This document shows positions 28,360-36,558 of a stretch of DNA of 64,000 nt, piece after piece. Under the pieces are notes generated by a model, which was given only the letters and a program-made list of their open reading frames with translations, made no database searches and was not told where the DNA came from. How positions within the stretch are numbered: the first letter of the stretch is position 1; every line of letters starts with the position of its first letter. The position numbers and the translations under genes are program-made. The DNA is from Pedobacter nyackensis (GTDB lineage Bacteria; Bacteroidota; Bacteroidia; Sphingobacteriales; Sphingobacteriaceae), in NCBI RefSeq assembly GCF_900176505.1, contig NZ_FWYB01000017.1, forward strand, positions 86,083 through 150,082, given 5' to 3'.

Positions 28360-28385
28360 AAGGTTCAAAATATTTTTTGAACCTT
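28360..28385 (+). terminator. Terminator at the end of the first utilisation locus
   Basis: An 11-bp perfect stem AAGGTTCAAAA / TTTTGAACCTT (28360-28370 and 28375-28385), loop TATT, followed by a T-run. Confidence 0.85.
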
Positions 28386-28450
28386 TTTCATTACTGCTTG
28401 TTTTTAATGAAGCCTAATGTGATCGTTGTTAATGGCTTAAATGAATAGAA

Positions 28451-29215
28451 ATGAGATCGATATGGAAAGGTTCAATTGGCTTTGGCCTGGTTAATATTCC
28501 GGTGAAGCTATTTTCAGGAGTTCAAAGCAGTCATTTGGATTTAGATATGCTTGATGAACGTGATCACTCCAATATCAAGTTCAAAAGAGTGAACGAGAAA
28601 ACTCAGAAAGAGGTGCCTTACGAGAATATTGTTAAAGGCTACTTTCTAAAAGATCGGTACATTGTGCTTGATGAGCACGATTTCGAAGAAGTAAAACCCG
28701 AAAAAACTAAGGTTATAGAGATTGAGAATTTTGTAGATATAGCAGAAATCAATCCTGTCTATTACGAAACTTCCTATTTTACCCAACCTGAAAACCAAGG
28801 AAAGAAGGCCTATGCCTTATTATTTAAAGCCCTCGAAAAATCTAAGAAGGCGGGGGTCGCTCGTTTCGTCCTCAGGAACAATGAAAACCTTTGTGTGATA
28901 CATCCTCTGAATGGGATTATCGTAATTACCAGAATCAGATTCCAGGAGGAAATACGGGATACAAAAGAGGTTCAGTTAAGTGAATCTGTCACAATTAACC
29001 CGAAAGAGCTGCAGGTGGGCCTCGAGCTGATTAAGCAATATAGTTCGCCATTCAATATTGAAGCTTTTAAAAATGATTATACACAGGAGCTTTTAAAAAT
29101 CATTAAATCTAAAGCCAGCGGAAAACGCGCCACCGTTAAAAAGATTAAAGTCAAAAAAGCAGTCAGCGATGACCTGTACGAACAATTAATGGAGAGTTTA
29201 AACAAAAGGGCCTGA
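28451..29215 (+). CDS. ku: Ku protein for bacterial non-homologous end joining
   Basis: The protein has 254 residues. The opening MRSIWKGSIGFGLVNIPVKL is the classic bacterial Ku N-terminus, followed by LDMLDERDHSNIKFKRVNEKT and VPYENIVKGY, and a Lys-rich C-terminal tail (SKASGKRATVKKIKVKKA) typical for DNA or LigD contact. Ku binds double-strand DNA ends as a dimer and recruits LigD. It is followed 19 bp later by a ligD-type gene, so the pair forms an NHEJ operon. The length is normal. No other NHEJ factor is adjacent. Confidence 0.95.
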   Translation: MRSIWKGSIGFGLVNIPVKLFSGVQSSHLDLDMLDERDHSNIKFKRVNEKTQKEVPYENIVKGYFLKDRYIVLDEHDFEEVKPEKTKVIEIENFVDIAEINPVYYETSYFTQPENQGKKAYALLFKALEKSKKAGVARFVLRNNENLCVIHPLNGIIVITRIRFQEEIRDTKEVQLSESVTINPKELQVGLELIKQYSSPFNIEAFKNDYTQELLKIIKSKASGKRATVKKIKVKKAVSDDLYEQLMESLNKRA

Positions 29216-29234
29216 CCCGTAATTGAACTTGGCC

Positions 29235-31106
29235 ATGTCACTAGAGAAGTATAAACAGAAGCGGGATTTCAGTAAAACTGAAGAGCCTGTAGGCGGCAAA
29301 GGAAAGCGTAAAACCCTCAGTTTTGTGGTACAGCGGCATCATGCTACAAGTCTACATTATGATTTTAGGTTGGAAATGGAAGGCGTACTTAAAAGCTGGG
29401 CAGTGCCAAAAGGACCATCCTTAAATCCGGCAGATAAACGACTGGCCATGATGGTCGAAGATCACCCCTTTGATTATGGAAAATTTGAAGGTGAAATACC
29501 GGCAGGAAATTATGGCGCCGGAGTGGTATCTATATTCGATGCAGGTACTTATACGGCTCTTGATAAAGGAACTGAAAACGATCTGCTGAAAGGACTGCAT
29601 GACGGAAGTCTGAAAATTAAATTAAATGGCAAAATCCTGAAAGGAGAATTTGCCCTGGTGCGCATGAAAACTTCTGAACAGAATGCCTGGTTGCTCATCA
29701 AGCACAAAGACGAATATGCGGTAACTAAGAAATTCAATATAGAAGATCTTGTTTCAAAAGAAGTGAAGAAGAAAGGTCTTGACTTCAAGCGAAAAAAAAA
29801 AGAGCCGAGGAAACCTGAAGTAGAACCCGATGACGCCTTAGCCTATACCAGTGTTAAGACTAAGGTAAAATTGATTTCTAGGAACGGAATAGACTTTAGT
29901 TCCAGGTACAAGCCCATTGTCGAAGCATTAGCCGGTATAAAGGCAGAAGCCGTTATTGATGGCGAACTGGTAATAGAAGATGCATTACCGAAATTCTATG
30001 TATTTGACCTGTTGTCCCTGAATAATCACGACATCAGGGATATGGACTTGCTTAAGCGAAAAGCATTGTTGTTTGAACTGATAAAAAAACTAGATCATCC
30101 ATTAATTATTTACAGTAAACATGAGAGGGCCGACAAAGAAGAGGAAGATGTGGTGCAGGAACAAGAAGGTGAGGAAATTGAGAGTAGAAAGGAGACAGCA
30201 GTTATGGAGACAGATAGAGAAGAGCAATATGGTAAGAAAATAGTAAAATTGACCAACCTCAATAAGCTATACTGGCCGGTAGAAAAAATCAGTAAGGGGC
30301 AATTGATTGATTACTATAAAGGCGTTTCGGAATATATATTACCCCATTTAAAGGATAAACCTTTATCACTCAACAGACACCCTAATGGGATCGCTGAACC
30401 GAGCTTTTTTCAGAAGGATCTGGATAGAGAGAAAATTCCTTCATGGATCAAAACCGCGCCCTTATATTCGGATAGCACTGAGAAAACTATCGATTACCTG
30501 GTCTGTAATGATGAAGCTACGTTGTTATGGATGGTGAATTTAGGCTGTATTGAAATCAATCCCTGGCTAAGCAGTTATAAAAAGCCTGAAGTGCCTCTTT
30601 TTGCCGTATTGGATCTTGATCCGCACGATGTGGATTTTAACGAAGTTATAGCCGTAGCCAAGACCGCAAAAATGCTGCTCGATCAAATGAACATCACCGC
30701 ATTCATTAAAACTTCAGGTTCAAAAGGATTACATATTTTTATTCCTGTAAGTCCGATCTACGATTACGATATCACTAAAGAGTTTATCCATTATGTAGGT
30801 CAGATGGTTTTTGAAAGACATCCAAATACCACAAGCCTGGAGCGAAGTCCTGCTAAACGTAAAGAGCGTATTTATCTTGATTTTTTACAGAACAGAGTCG
30901 GGCAGACTATAGCCGCACCATATAGTGTACGACCAAAGCCAGGGGCAACGGTGTCGGCGCCCTTAGCCTGGGATGAGCTAAAAGCAGGACTAACCACTAA
31001 GGGTTTTACTCTTTTTAACATGGGGCAACGGCTTCATGAAAGAGGCGATCTTTGGAAGGATATGCACCTGGTTAAAAACAATCTTAAAAAGGCATTAACG
31101 CTGTAA
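29235..31106 (+). CDS. ligD: LigD-type NHEJ protein with largely deleted ligase domain (PE-remnant-POL)
   Basis: The protein has 623 residues from the ATG at 29235. The 3'-phosphoesterase domain (about 30-165) is complete: LSFVVQRHHATSLHYDFRLE, KSWAVPKGPS and VEDHPFDYGKFEGEIPAGNYGAG. The C-terminal polymerase/primase domain (about 333-620) is also complete, with VLDLDP (Asp-460, Asp-462), SGSKGLHIFIP and RVGQTIAAPYS. The ligase part (about 201-330) is a remnant: VKLISRNGIDF, VIDGELVI and FYVFDLL are left, but the adenylated Lys motif KxDG, the late nucleotidyl-transfer motifs and the OB fold are missing. All losses keep the frame. The usual PE-LIG-POL protein is over 800 residues. It can probably process and fill ends but not seal them. 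Confidence 0.88.
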   Translation: MSLEKYKQKRDFSKTEEPVGGKGKRKTLSFVVQRHHATSLHYDFRLEMEGVLKSWAVPKGPSLNPADKRLAMMVEDHPFDYGKFEGEIPAGNYGAGVVSIFDAGTYTALDKGTENDLLKGLHDGSLKIKLNGKILKGEFALVRMKTSEQNAWLLIKHKDEYAVTKKFNIEDLVSKEVKKKGLDFKRKKKEPRKPEVEPDDALAYTSVKTKVKLISRNGIDFSSRYKPIVEALAGIKAEAVIDGELVIEDALPKFYVFDLLSLNNHDIRDMDLLKRKALLFELIKKLDHPLIIYSKHERADKEEEDVVQEQEGEEIESRKETAVMETDREEQYGKKIVKLTNLNKLYWPVEKISKGQLIDYYKGVSEYILPHLKDKPLSLNRHPNGIAEPSFFQKDLDREKIPSWIKTAPLYSDSTEKTIDYLVCNDEATLLWMVNLGCIEINPWLSSYKKPEVPLFAVLDLDPHDVDFNEVIAVAKTAKMLLDQMNITAFIKTSGSKGLHIFIPVSPIYDYDITKEFIHYVGQMVFERHPNTTSLERSPAKRKERIYLDFLQNRVGQTIAAPYSVRPKPGATVSAPLAWDELKAGLTTKGFTLFNMGQRLHERGDLWKDMHLVKNNLKKALTL

Positions 31107-31679
31107 TCGGTTTTGTATATTAGTTGCTTCCTTATAATGGGCCTCTAATGAGCGTAAGGTATTGATGGCGAAATTTTCTAATGGACTGTCACCTGAAGAA
31201 GCCGCAGCTTTAAATAGATCCAATGTTTTTAAATGGTTTTTTACCATCATACCGATATAGTGTTTATTAAACTCGGGCTCAGGTAGCTTTTTGATCTCAG
31301 CAATATGATCAATGTCTTTCTGGGGAAGAGTGGCAGGTAAGGCTATTTTTTTATTTTCGGCTAATAATTTAAGCTTGGTCATTAGCTTGGTATGATCTTT
31401 TACCGATTTTTTAGCAAAACGCTTAACCATTTTATTGGTTGTTTTTACCTCAGCGATTTTCCCAAGTTCTAATTCCATCATGCTTTCAAGGGCCGCTTCT
31501 TTAAAAAAGATCGACATATCTGCGCCTCTGCTATACCCCGAAGTATCAGTAAATACATCACTGGCTATAGCGGAATCAATGACCTTAGATTGTTTCATAG
31601 TTTTTTTACTTGGATTCTGACAGGCTTGCAATACTAAAAAAGCAAGTGCGGTTACTACTAGTATTTTTTTAGTTCCCAT
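31095..31679 (-). CDS. DUF4142-family lipoprotein
   Basis: The protein has 194 residues. The N-terminus ends in the lipobox VLQACQNPS (Cys-20). The mature protein is almost all helical, with FFKEAALESMMELELGKIAEVKTTNKMVKRFAK and HTKLMTKLKLLAE, as in the DUF4142 (ferritin-like helical bundle) group of Bacteroidota and Proteobacteria. Metal binding is suggested for the fold, but the function of the family is unknown. It is convergent with ligD and their 3' ends overlap by 12 bp. Confidence 0.82.
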   Translation of the reverse strand: MGTKKILVVTALAFLVLQACQNPSKKTMKQSKVIDSAIASDVFTDTSGYSRGADMSIFFKEAALESMMELELGKIAEVKTTNKMVKRFAKKSVKDHTKLMTKLKLLAENKKIALPATLPQKDIDHIAEIKKLPEPEFNKHYIGMMVKNHLKTLDLFKAAASSGDSPLENFAINTLRSLEAHYKEATNIQNRLQR

Positions 31680-31868
31680 GGTTTAAATTGTTAAGTTTCA
31701 GCTTTATTAACTACAATTTAAAAATGAGAAGGTTTTAAGAATGAATGATTTTTTTTGGCGTAAAAGTCATAAAGGAAGTTGTATAATTTTTAGCGAAATT
31801 GGATGTTATAAATGCTCATTTGGCATAATTGTGTAATAATCCCTCTTTTGTTGCATCCGATATTTTTT

Positions 31869-32048
31869 ATGAATGAGAATAGGGCTACATTTGAAATAAT
31901 GGATCCACGGAAACAGTTAAATACAGTGTCTGATAAACTATTCGCAAGTCAATTGCGAATGGCTAAGGCGATGTTTAATCGTTTTTTATCTCATCAATTG
32001 GCTTTAGGCGATTCTTTTCTAAAAAGCAGTAAAGACTTTATCAATTAA
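31869..32048 (+). CDS. Small hypothetical protein
   Basis: An open frame whose most natural starts are 31869 (60 codons with stop) or 31899 (MDPRKQLNTVSDKLFASQLR). It encodes a basic, probably helical peptide ending LALGDSFLKSSKDFIN. No family is recognised. Support for reality is modest: a terminator hairpin begins 2 bp after the stop. A longer frame from 31812 is open but its first 19 residues look unlike a protein. Confidence 0.4.
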   Translation: MNENRATFEIMDPRKQLNTVSDKLFASQLRMAKAMFNRFLSHQLALGDSFLKSSKDFIN

Positions 32049-32049
32049 A

Positions 32050-32075
32050 CCCCAACCTTCTAACCAGGTCTGGGG
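32050..32075 (+). terminator. Hairpin after the small ORF
   Basis: CCCCAACCT (32050-32058) pairs with AGGT-C-TGGGG (32066-32075) with one bulged base and a 7-nt loop; the tail is only moderately T-rich. Confidence 0.5.
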
Positions 32076-32221
32076 AGCTTCATTTAATTATTCATTCAAT
32101 TGTCTTTTCTGGTAAAGCGGGTATAAACTGCTACGCCTGTATTTAATTATTAAAGCGTGTCCGATCATTTTATAAAAAAACGTCAATATGCTATTGGTTC
32201 AGATTGTAAAGATTTTGAGTA

Positions 32222-32257
32222 GCGTGCCTCAGTCTGGCATTTCAGACTGAGGCATGC
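32222..32257 (+). terminator. Long hairpin in the gap before the GreA-like gene
   Basis: A 12-bp perfect stem TGCCTCAGTCTG / CAGACTGAGGCA (32225-32236, 32243-32254), extended outward by three more pairs including one G-T, loop GCATTT; a run of eight or so T follows about 13 nt later. It stands in the 251-bp gap at 32049-32299, which otherwise shows no gene. It may terminate an unseen transcript or act as leader of the next gene. Confidence 0.5.
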
Positions 32258-32299
32258 ATATTCAATAATTTTTTTTCAATCAAATCATTTATCAATATC

Positions 32300-32677
32300 A
32301 TGACTACATCAATCGTATTATCAACAGGAATATTTGATCTTTTAAAAGATCATATCAGAAGAAGAAAACTTAGTAAATTTAATCAGGTAAAATTGGAACT
32401 GGAACTTCGCAATGCGCGCCAAATCCTTAATAAGGACATTCCGGCCGACGTGGTTACCGTAAATACTAAAGTAAGAGTAAAAGAACTGGAAAGTGGCGAG
32501 GAAGCTACCTATGTTATTGTTCCTCCTGCAAAAGCCAGAAATAAGCATAATAACATTTCTATTTTATCCGCAATTGGCGTGGCTATGGTAGGTTACAGCC
32601 AGGGATCGGAGTTGAGCTGGGAAATGCCTGAAGGCGTGAAGAAGTTCCGTATTGAGGAAGTAACCAGATTAAATTAG
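32300..32677 (+). CDS. GreA/GreB C-terminal-domain (Rnk-like) protein
   Basis: The protein has 125 residues. A short basic N-terminal helix region (DHIRRRKLSKFNQVKLELELRNARQIL) is followed by VVTVNTKVRVKELESGEEATYVIVPP and NISILSAIGVAMVGYSQGSELSWEMPEGVKKFRIEEV, the FKBP-like domain of Gre factors (GxAlxGxxxGdxvxw). The long coiled-coil that reaches into RNA polymerase is shortened, as in Rnk-like regulators, which bind polymerase without cleavage stimulation. It stands alone between hairpins. The family is clear, the exact role is not. Confidence 0.82.
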   Translation: MTTSIVLSTGIFDLLKDHIRRRKLSKFNQVKLELELRNARQILNKDIPADVVTVNTKVRVKELESGEEATYVIVPPAKARNKHNNISILSAIGVAMVGYSQGSELSWEMPEGVKKFRIEEVTRLN

Positions 32678-32681
32678 GTAT

Positions 32682-32711
32682 AAAAAAACCGGCAATAACG
32701 CCGGTTTTTTT
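32682..32711. terminator. Bidirectional terminator
   Basis: A-run plus CCGGC (32682-32693), loop AATAAC, GCCGG plus T-run (32700-32711). It lies between convergent genes and can serve both. Confidence 0.88.
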
Positions 32712-32743
32712 ATACCCAATTTTTTCGACTACAGCGATGTTAT

Positions 32744-33376
32744 TTATACGTTCATTAATTCCTGGAACCGCTCTACAAACTTACCCACGTGATAACCATC
32801 CATTAAAGCATGGTGCACATGAACAGATAGACTCATTTCTCTCTTTCCGTTAGCTTCGGTTAATTTTCCGAAAGAAATTTTCGGTACACTGTCATTAAAC
32901 GAAAAGGATCTTGCATGCGATAAGGAGGTGAAATCTAACCAGGGCAAGGCCGAATAATGAATCACATCATTGCCCGATTCCAAAGGGAAAAGTACTGTGC
33001 TTTTCGAAACCCTGTCTATTTCTTGTTTTGCCAGATCATAAAAAGCATCAGGATTTTCATCAAAGTGTAAATAGGAGAAACCGAAAGTTTGGTCAGGGCG
33101 ATTAATGGTTGCAGAGGCGTTGATCCGATCGTATGCAATTACTTTTTCTCCCTCTATTCTGTATCCAAATTCTTCAATGGTATTGGCGGCTTTTAGCGAT
33201 TGATACAAATAATATAAAAAGAAGGATTGCCCCGATTCTTTTGCTTTAAGATAAGCTTTTGTGCAGTCTATTTTAACGGTTATACCAAAGAAAGGCTCTT
33301 CAAATTGTTTAAAGAAATGAAAGTGTTCTTTTCTGCTCCATAGTGATATGTCTAATTCTTTTCTCATCGGTATCAA
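32744..33376 (-). CDS. Chloramphenicol acetyltransferase-like enzyme (type A fold)
   Basis: The protein has 210 residues, the normal length for CatA-type enzymes (about 207-220). The catalytic motif HVHHALMDGYHVGKF near the C-terminus matches the HHxxxDG(F/Y)H signature; SWSRKEHFHFFKQFEEPFFGIT resembles the N-terminal YFN/WxRKEHFxFF block; FSYLHFDENPDAFY and ALPWLDFTS also fit. The start could be 33376 or 33367 (MRKELDIS). CAT enzymes acetylate chloramphenicol with acetyl-CoA. Chromosomal homologues in soil Bacteroidota need not give resistance. No mobile element flanks it, so it is probably a resident gene. Confidence 0.85.
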   Translation of the reverse strand: MIPMRKELDISLWSRKEHFHFFKQFEEPFFGITVKIDCTKAYLKAKESGQSFFLYYLYQSLKAANTIEEFGYRIEGEKVIAYDRINASATINRPDQTFGFSYLHFDENPDAFYDLAKQEIDRVSKSTVLFPLESGNDVIHYSALPWLDFTSLSHARSFSFNDSVPKISFGKLTEANGKREMSLSVHVHHALMDGYHVGKFVERFQELMNV

Positions 33377-33462
33377 TTGCGCTGTTTTTTATGAAGCAAA
33401 AGTAAAACAATATATTTCTATTGAAAGTCAGTAGTCGGAAATAGAAACTTTTAAGTCCACCG

Positions 33463-33492
33463 TTTGTTGTAATGACACTTGAAATATCTTTA
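33463..33492 (+). promoter_or_regulatory. Promoter very close to the MBL-fold gene start
   Basis: TTTG at 33463-33466, 18 nt, then TATCTTTA at 33485-33492, 7 of 8 to TAnnTTTG. The predicted start of transcription falls at or next to the ATG at 33498, so the mRNA may be leaderless. Confidence 0.5.
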
Positions 33493-33497
33493 AAATT

Positions 33498-34667
33498 ATG
33501 GACTCAAAAAGAAGTATTATTCGGGGCATATGCTTTTCGATCTTATTGTTGTCAAGCCAGAATTTATTTGCCCAAAAAATTGATAGCCTGGTCATCAAGA
33601 AAATGGATACCGTGGCCACCAAGAAAGTGGAAAGCAAGAAAGTGGAACCCAAGAAAGTGGATAGCCTGACGGACAATATGGATGCTTTGATTTCCAAGAA
33701 GATAGATGCTATAATTGCCAAGAAAATGGAAGCGCTGGCGCTCGCGAAAAGTGATACTTTAGTTCTCGAAAAAATTGATACCCTAATCGGCGCTGAATAC
33801 GTAGATACCGCCCGCTACAAGAGCCGTGTGCTATTGCCCGATATTTATGGGAAACCCGACTCTACCTTAGAGAAAACTCTGGTACAGGTAAAAGGTAATT
33901 TATACCGTCATACAAACGGTACTTTGCCGGCATTACATAGCGGATTGGTACTGATCACTAAAGCAGGCGCCATAGTAATAGATCCGGCACTAACGCAAGC
34001 TGCAATCTGGCTCAATGAGGAGATTAAAAAGCGATTTAAAGTTGATGTAAAATATGTGCTGTTAACTCATGGACATTACGATCATGCGGGTGGTTCTCAG
34101 ATCTTCCAACAGGCAGGAGCCAAAGTCATTATACAGAAGAATGGTTTAGAAGCTATTGTGGGAGAAAAGTTGCCGGTTGCCACTCCAGATATCGTTTTTG
34201 AAGATAAAATTGCAATTGTATTGGGAGGAGAGCGGGTAGTTATGAATCACATCGCACCCAGTCACTCTAACAGCATGTCGGTGATCACATTTCCAGGGTA
34301 TAAAGCAATGCAATTAACAGACATAGGTCAATCGGAGACAATGCCTTATAATGATTTTCTGGATTTCTATTATGACGGTTGGATTAAGACCCTTGACTGG
34401 GCTTTAAAGCAAGATGTAAATTATATAGATGTAGGGCATTATACTCCGGCTACACTTCAAAATATAAAAGACTTGCGGGAATACATGGTCGATTTACATA
34501 ATCAGGTGTTAGCATTGGTGCGTGAGGGACAAAGTTGGGATCAGTTATACCGTAATGTTAAGTTTTCCGATAAAGTAAAAAAATGGGGCGGATTTGATAC
34601 TATGGGAAAACTTAACATTGCAGGAATGTACCAATGGATTATAAATCATAGAAGAGGAGTGTGGTAA
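33498..34667 (+). CDS. Secreted metallo-beta-lactamase-fold hydrolase with Lys-rich N-terminal repeats
   Basis: The protein has 389 residues with a signal peptide (to NLFAQ, about residue 26); this start is needed for the signal. Residues about 30-95 are a low-complexity, charged, probably helical region with repeated KKxE/KKxD units, encoded partly by three 15-bp tandem repeats. The MBL domain follows: THGHYDHAGG (His-191, His-193, Asp-195, His-196), then the His of APSHSNSM, the Asp of LTDIGQS, and the His of VGHYTPA. These give a two-metal site of the class-B-like superfamily, without clear proof of beta-lactamase activity. The closest general type is a periplasmic metallohydrolase. It is convergent with the next gene, 1 bp apart. 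Confidence 0.8.
   Translation: MDSKRSIIRGICFSILLLSSQNLFAQKIDSLVIKKMDTVATKKVESKKVEPKKVDSLTDNMDALISKKIDAIIAKKMEALALAKSDTLVLEKIDTLIGAEYVDTARYKSRVLLPDIYGKPDSTLEKTLVQVKGNLYRHTNGTLPALHSGLVLITKAGAIVIDPALTQAAIWLNEEIKKRFKVDVKYVLLTHGHYDHAGGSQIFQQAGAKVIIQKNGLEAIVGEKLPVATPDIVFEDKIAIVLGGERVVMNHIAPSHSNSMSVITFPGYKAMQLTDIGQSETMPYNDFLDFYYDGWIKTLDWALKQDVNYIDVGHYTPATLQNIKDLREYMVDLHNQVLALVREGQSWDQLYRNVKFSDKVKKWGGFDTMGKLNIAGMYQWIINHRRGVW
33619..33663 (+). repeat. Three 15-bp tandem repeats inside the MBL-fold gene
   Basis: The core AAGAAAGTGGA begins at 33621, 33636 and 33651, exactly 15 bp apart, each unit coding for KKVE/D plus one residue. The copies are nearly identical at DNA level, which suggests recent slippage; changes would keep the frame. 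Confidence 0.85.
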
Positions 34668-34668
34668 C

Positions 34669-36285
34669 CTAATAGCCGATTGCTTTTAGTGCCTGCTTAC
34701 CCAGGCGCTCCTCTAGTTGAGTAAGGTACAGACTGGATGGATTAACTGGCGTGTTAGGTGATTCAAAGATGCCTTCCGGTAAGTTCGGGCCTGCCGAATT
34801 AAATGGTCTTGGTATGGGCGTACTTTTTCCCTTACTGCCAATAACCCAATTGTATGTACCCGGAGGTATTTGGTTTACATAACTGTTTGCTTCGCAATTC
34901 CAGGCCACCGACCAGGCAGTTCCCCAACCATGACCAGAGCCCATACTACCTCTGTTTTTGAAATCTATACCACCGTTAGGAGCCTTGCAATTATCTAAAA
35001 GCATACCTGTACTCCAGCGCTGATGGCCTTCTATACGTCCGTTACCGATAAAATTACAATTCAAAAATACGATTGGGCCTGTTTGTCCAGCTCCCAAAGC
35101 TGCAAACCAGATATTGTCGCCCTCTACAGAACATTGGTCTAATAGCAACTGACCGGCATTTGGTGCAAATTCTGCCGGTTTAGAAGGACCTTGGTGTAAA
35201 GCTTTGCGTACTACAGCTACCCGTTGAAGCGTAATTCTACGTCCTCCTGTTCCAACACTTTCCATGGTTTCTATCAGGTCTAAATCTCGCAACCAGCAAT
35301 CCTCTCCATTCAGACGGACCCCGTAATAAAGTGCTTTTGTATGACTCACCGCTTGTGGCGGAGATACAATACGCAGGTTTTCTACACCAGCCTGTTTAAG
35401 GCGTTTTACGTCATTTGCCAATACCATTGTTGTTTCGTCGTTGGTGTAAGCTGCATCATACGAATCAACTAATGGAACATCCAGCGTGATTTTATTACCT
35501 TTTATAGCAGCAATACGACGTTCAGTTATCAGTAGTGAACCTGTTTTAATCCAGGTTTGTGGCTTACCATCACGTATCAGATCGTCCATTTGCATAAACT
35601 TCACCCATTTTTCAGTAACAGGTTTTCTTATTTCTACGTTATCACCAATGGTAAATCCGGATGCGTTAGCTACGGTAAAACTGATACTTCCTGCAGCAAT
35701 ATAATTGTCTGTTATTTTTATAGCCTTTTCGTTGTCACCCGCATTGCCTAAGCGGTTACCGATACGTTGATTTATTCCGTTCGATAAAACTATGGCCGTG
35801 TGCTTTACGCCATTCATGGATATAATACTTCCTTTTTCCGACTTACCGCTGCCACGAAGTACAATACCATCTGCCATAATCTTTATGGTATTTGAACAGG
35901 GGTAGGTGCCAGGTTCTAATAAGACTGTTCCCCGGAACCCATCTTTATTTAAGGGCATAGCAGAGACCTTATCAATAGCCGCTTGAATTAAAGCTGTGCA
36001 ATCAGCGCTCGCATCAGCCAATGGTTTAACCGTGATTTTTACCGGTATATTTGGTAAAGCTATACCACCACCTTTATAGCCGGCATAGGAAAAATCCATA
36101 ATCCGATCTCCTTTTGGCGTTTTTTTATACACCAGTTTCCCATCAGCTCCAAGGTGCACCCATTCGTTTTTGAGGGTAACTTTTTCCATAGGTATGGAAT
36201 CGGCCTGAGCAAAGGAATTCAATAGCAGCAAAAATAGTGTTAAGCCTGTTTTTACTTTTGAAATTGGCGAATCAATATGTTTCAT
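34669..36285 (-). CDS. Secreted right-handed beta-helix (pectate-lyase-superfamily) protein
   Basis: About 538 residues from the ATG at 36285, which gives MKHIDSPISKVKTGLTLFLLLLNSFAQADS as a signal; an ATG at 36318 adds 11 residues and is less likely. The mature part has VKITVKPLADASADCTALIQAAIDKVSAMP, FRGTVLLEPGTYPCSNTIKI and IVLRGSGKSEKGSII, the start of a pectate-lyase-superfamily helix, followed by many short strands and a disordered C-terminal part. No catalytic motif of a numbered PL or GH family is evident to me. It stands apart from both utilisation loci. Likely role: extracellular or periplasmic carbohydrate binding or cleavage. Confidence 0.72.
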   Translation of the reverse strand: MKHIDSPISKVKTGLTLFLLLLNSFAQADSIPMEKVTLKNEWVHLGADGKLVYKKTPKGDRIMDFSYAGYKGGGIALPNIPVKITVKPLADASADCTALIQAAIDKVSAMPLNKDGFRGTVLLEPGTYPCSNTIKIMADGIVLRGSGKSEKGSIISMNGVKHTAIVLSNGINQRIGNRLGNAGDNEKAIKITDNYIAAGSISFTVANASGFTIGDNVEIRKPVTEKWVKFMQMDDLIRDGKPQTWIKTGSLLITERRIAAIKGNKITLDVPLVDSYDAAYTNDETTMVLANDVKRLKQAGVENLRIVSPPQAVSHTKALYYGVRLNGEDCWLRDLDLIETMESVGTGGRRITLQRVAVVRKALHQGPSKPAEFAPNAGQLLLDQCSVEGDNIWFAALGAGQTGPIVFLNCNFIGNGRIEGHQRWSTGMLLDNCKAPNGGIDFKNRGSMGSGHGWGTAWSVAWNCEANSYVNQIPPGTYNWVIGSKGKSTPIPRPFNSAGPNLPEGIFESPNTPVNPSSLYLTQLEERLGKQALKAIGY

Positions 36286-36470
36286 AAAGTCGTTATTTGA
36301 GACTATAACGAACTTCATAAAAAAGCAGCGGTGTTTTATATTGAAAAATAGCTTTGTACTCAGCTATCTTAACATGATTTTTTTAGACTTATTTCCTATT
36401 TAATGGCGACCTTTTTAGCAAAAGGTTTAGATGTAGTTTATATTCTTTTGTAGAAATGAATGTTTACATA

Positions 36471-36503
36471 TTTGTTATTACAATCCTGACTTTTGTATCT
36501 TGG
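36471..36503 (+). promoter_or_regulatory. Promoter for the DUF4256 gene
   Basis: TTTG at 36471-36474, 21 nt, TATCTTGG at 36496-36503 (7 of 8 to TAnnTTTG), 56 bp before the start codon. Confidence 0.45.
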
Positions 36504-36558
36504 TATTTCAGACCTGCAGATAGAAAAGTAAATTGAGTATCTATAAAAGTATGACCGC

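Noticed and set aside
29223..29234. TTG start for ligD four codons upstream
   Set aside because: The ATG at 29235 gives the usual MSLEKYKQKRDF opening.
33472..33669. Overlapping 65-residue frame with repeated RKW units
   Set aside because: It is the repeat region of the MBL-fold gene read in another frame; it has no start context and the main frame has a signal peptide and active-site motifs.
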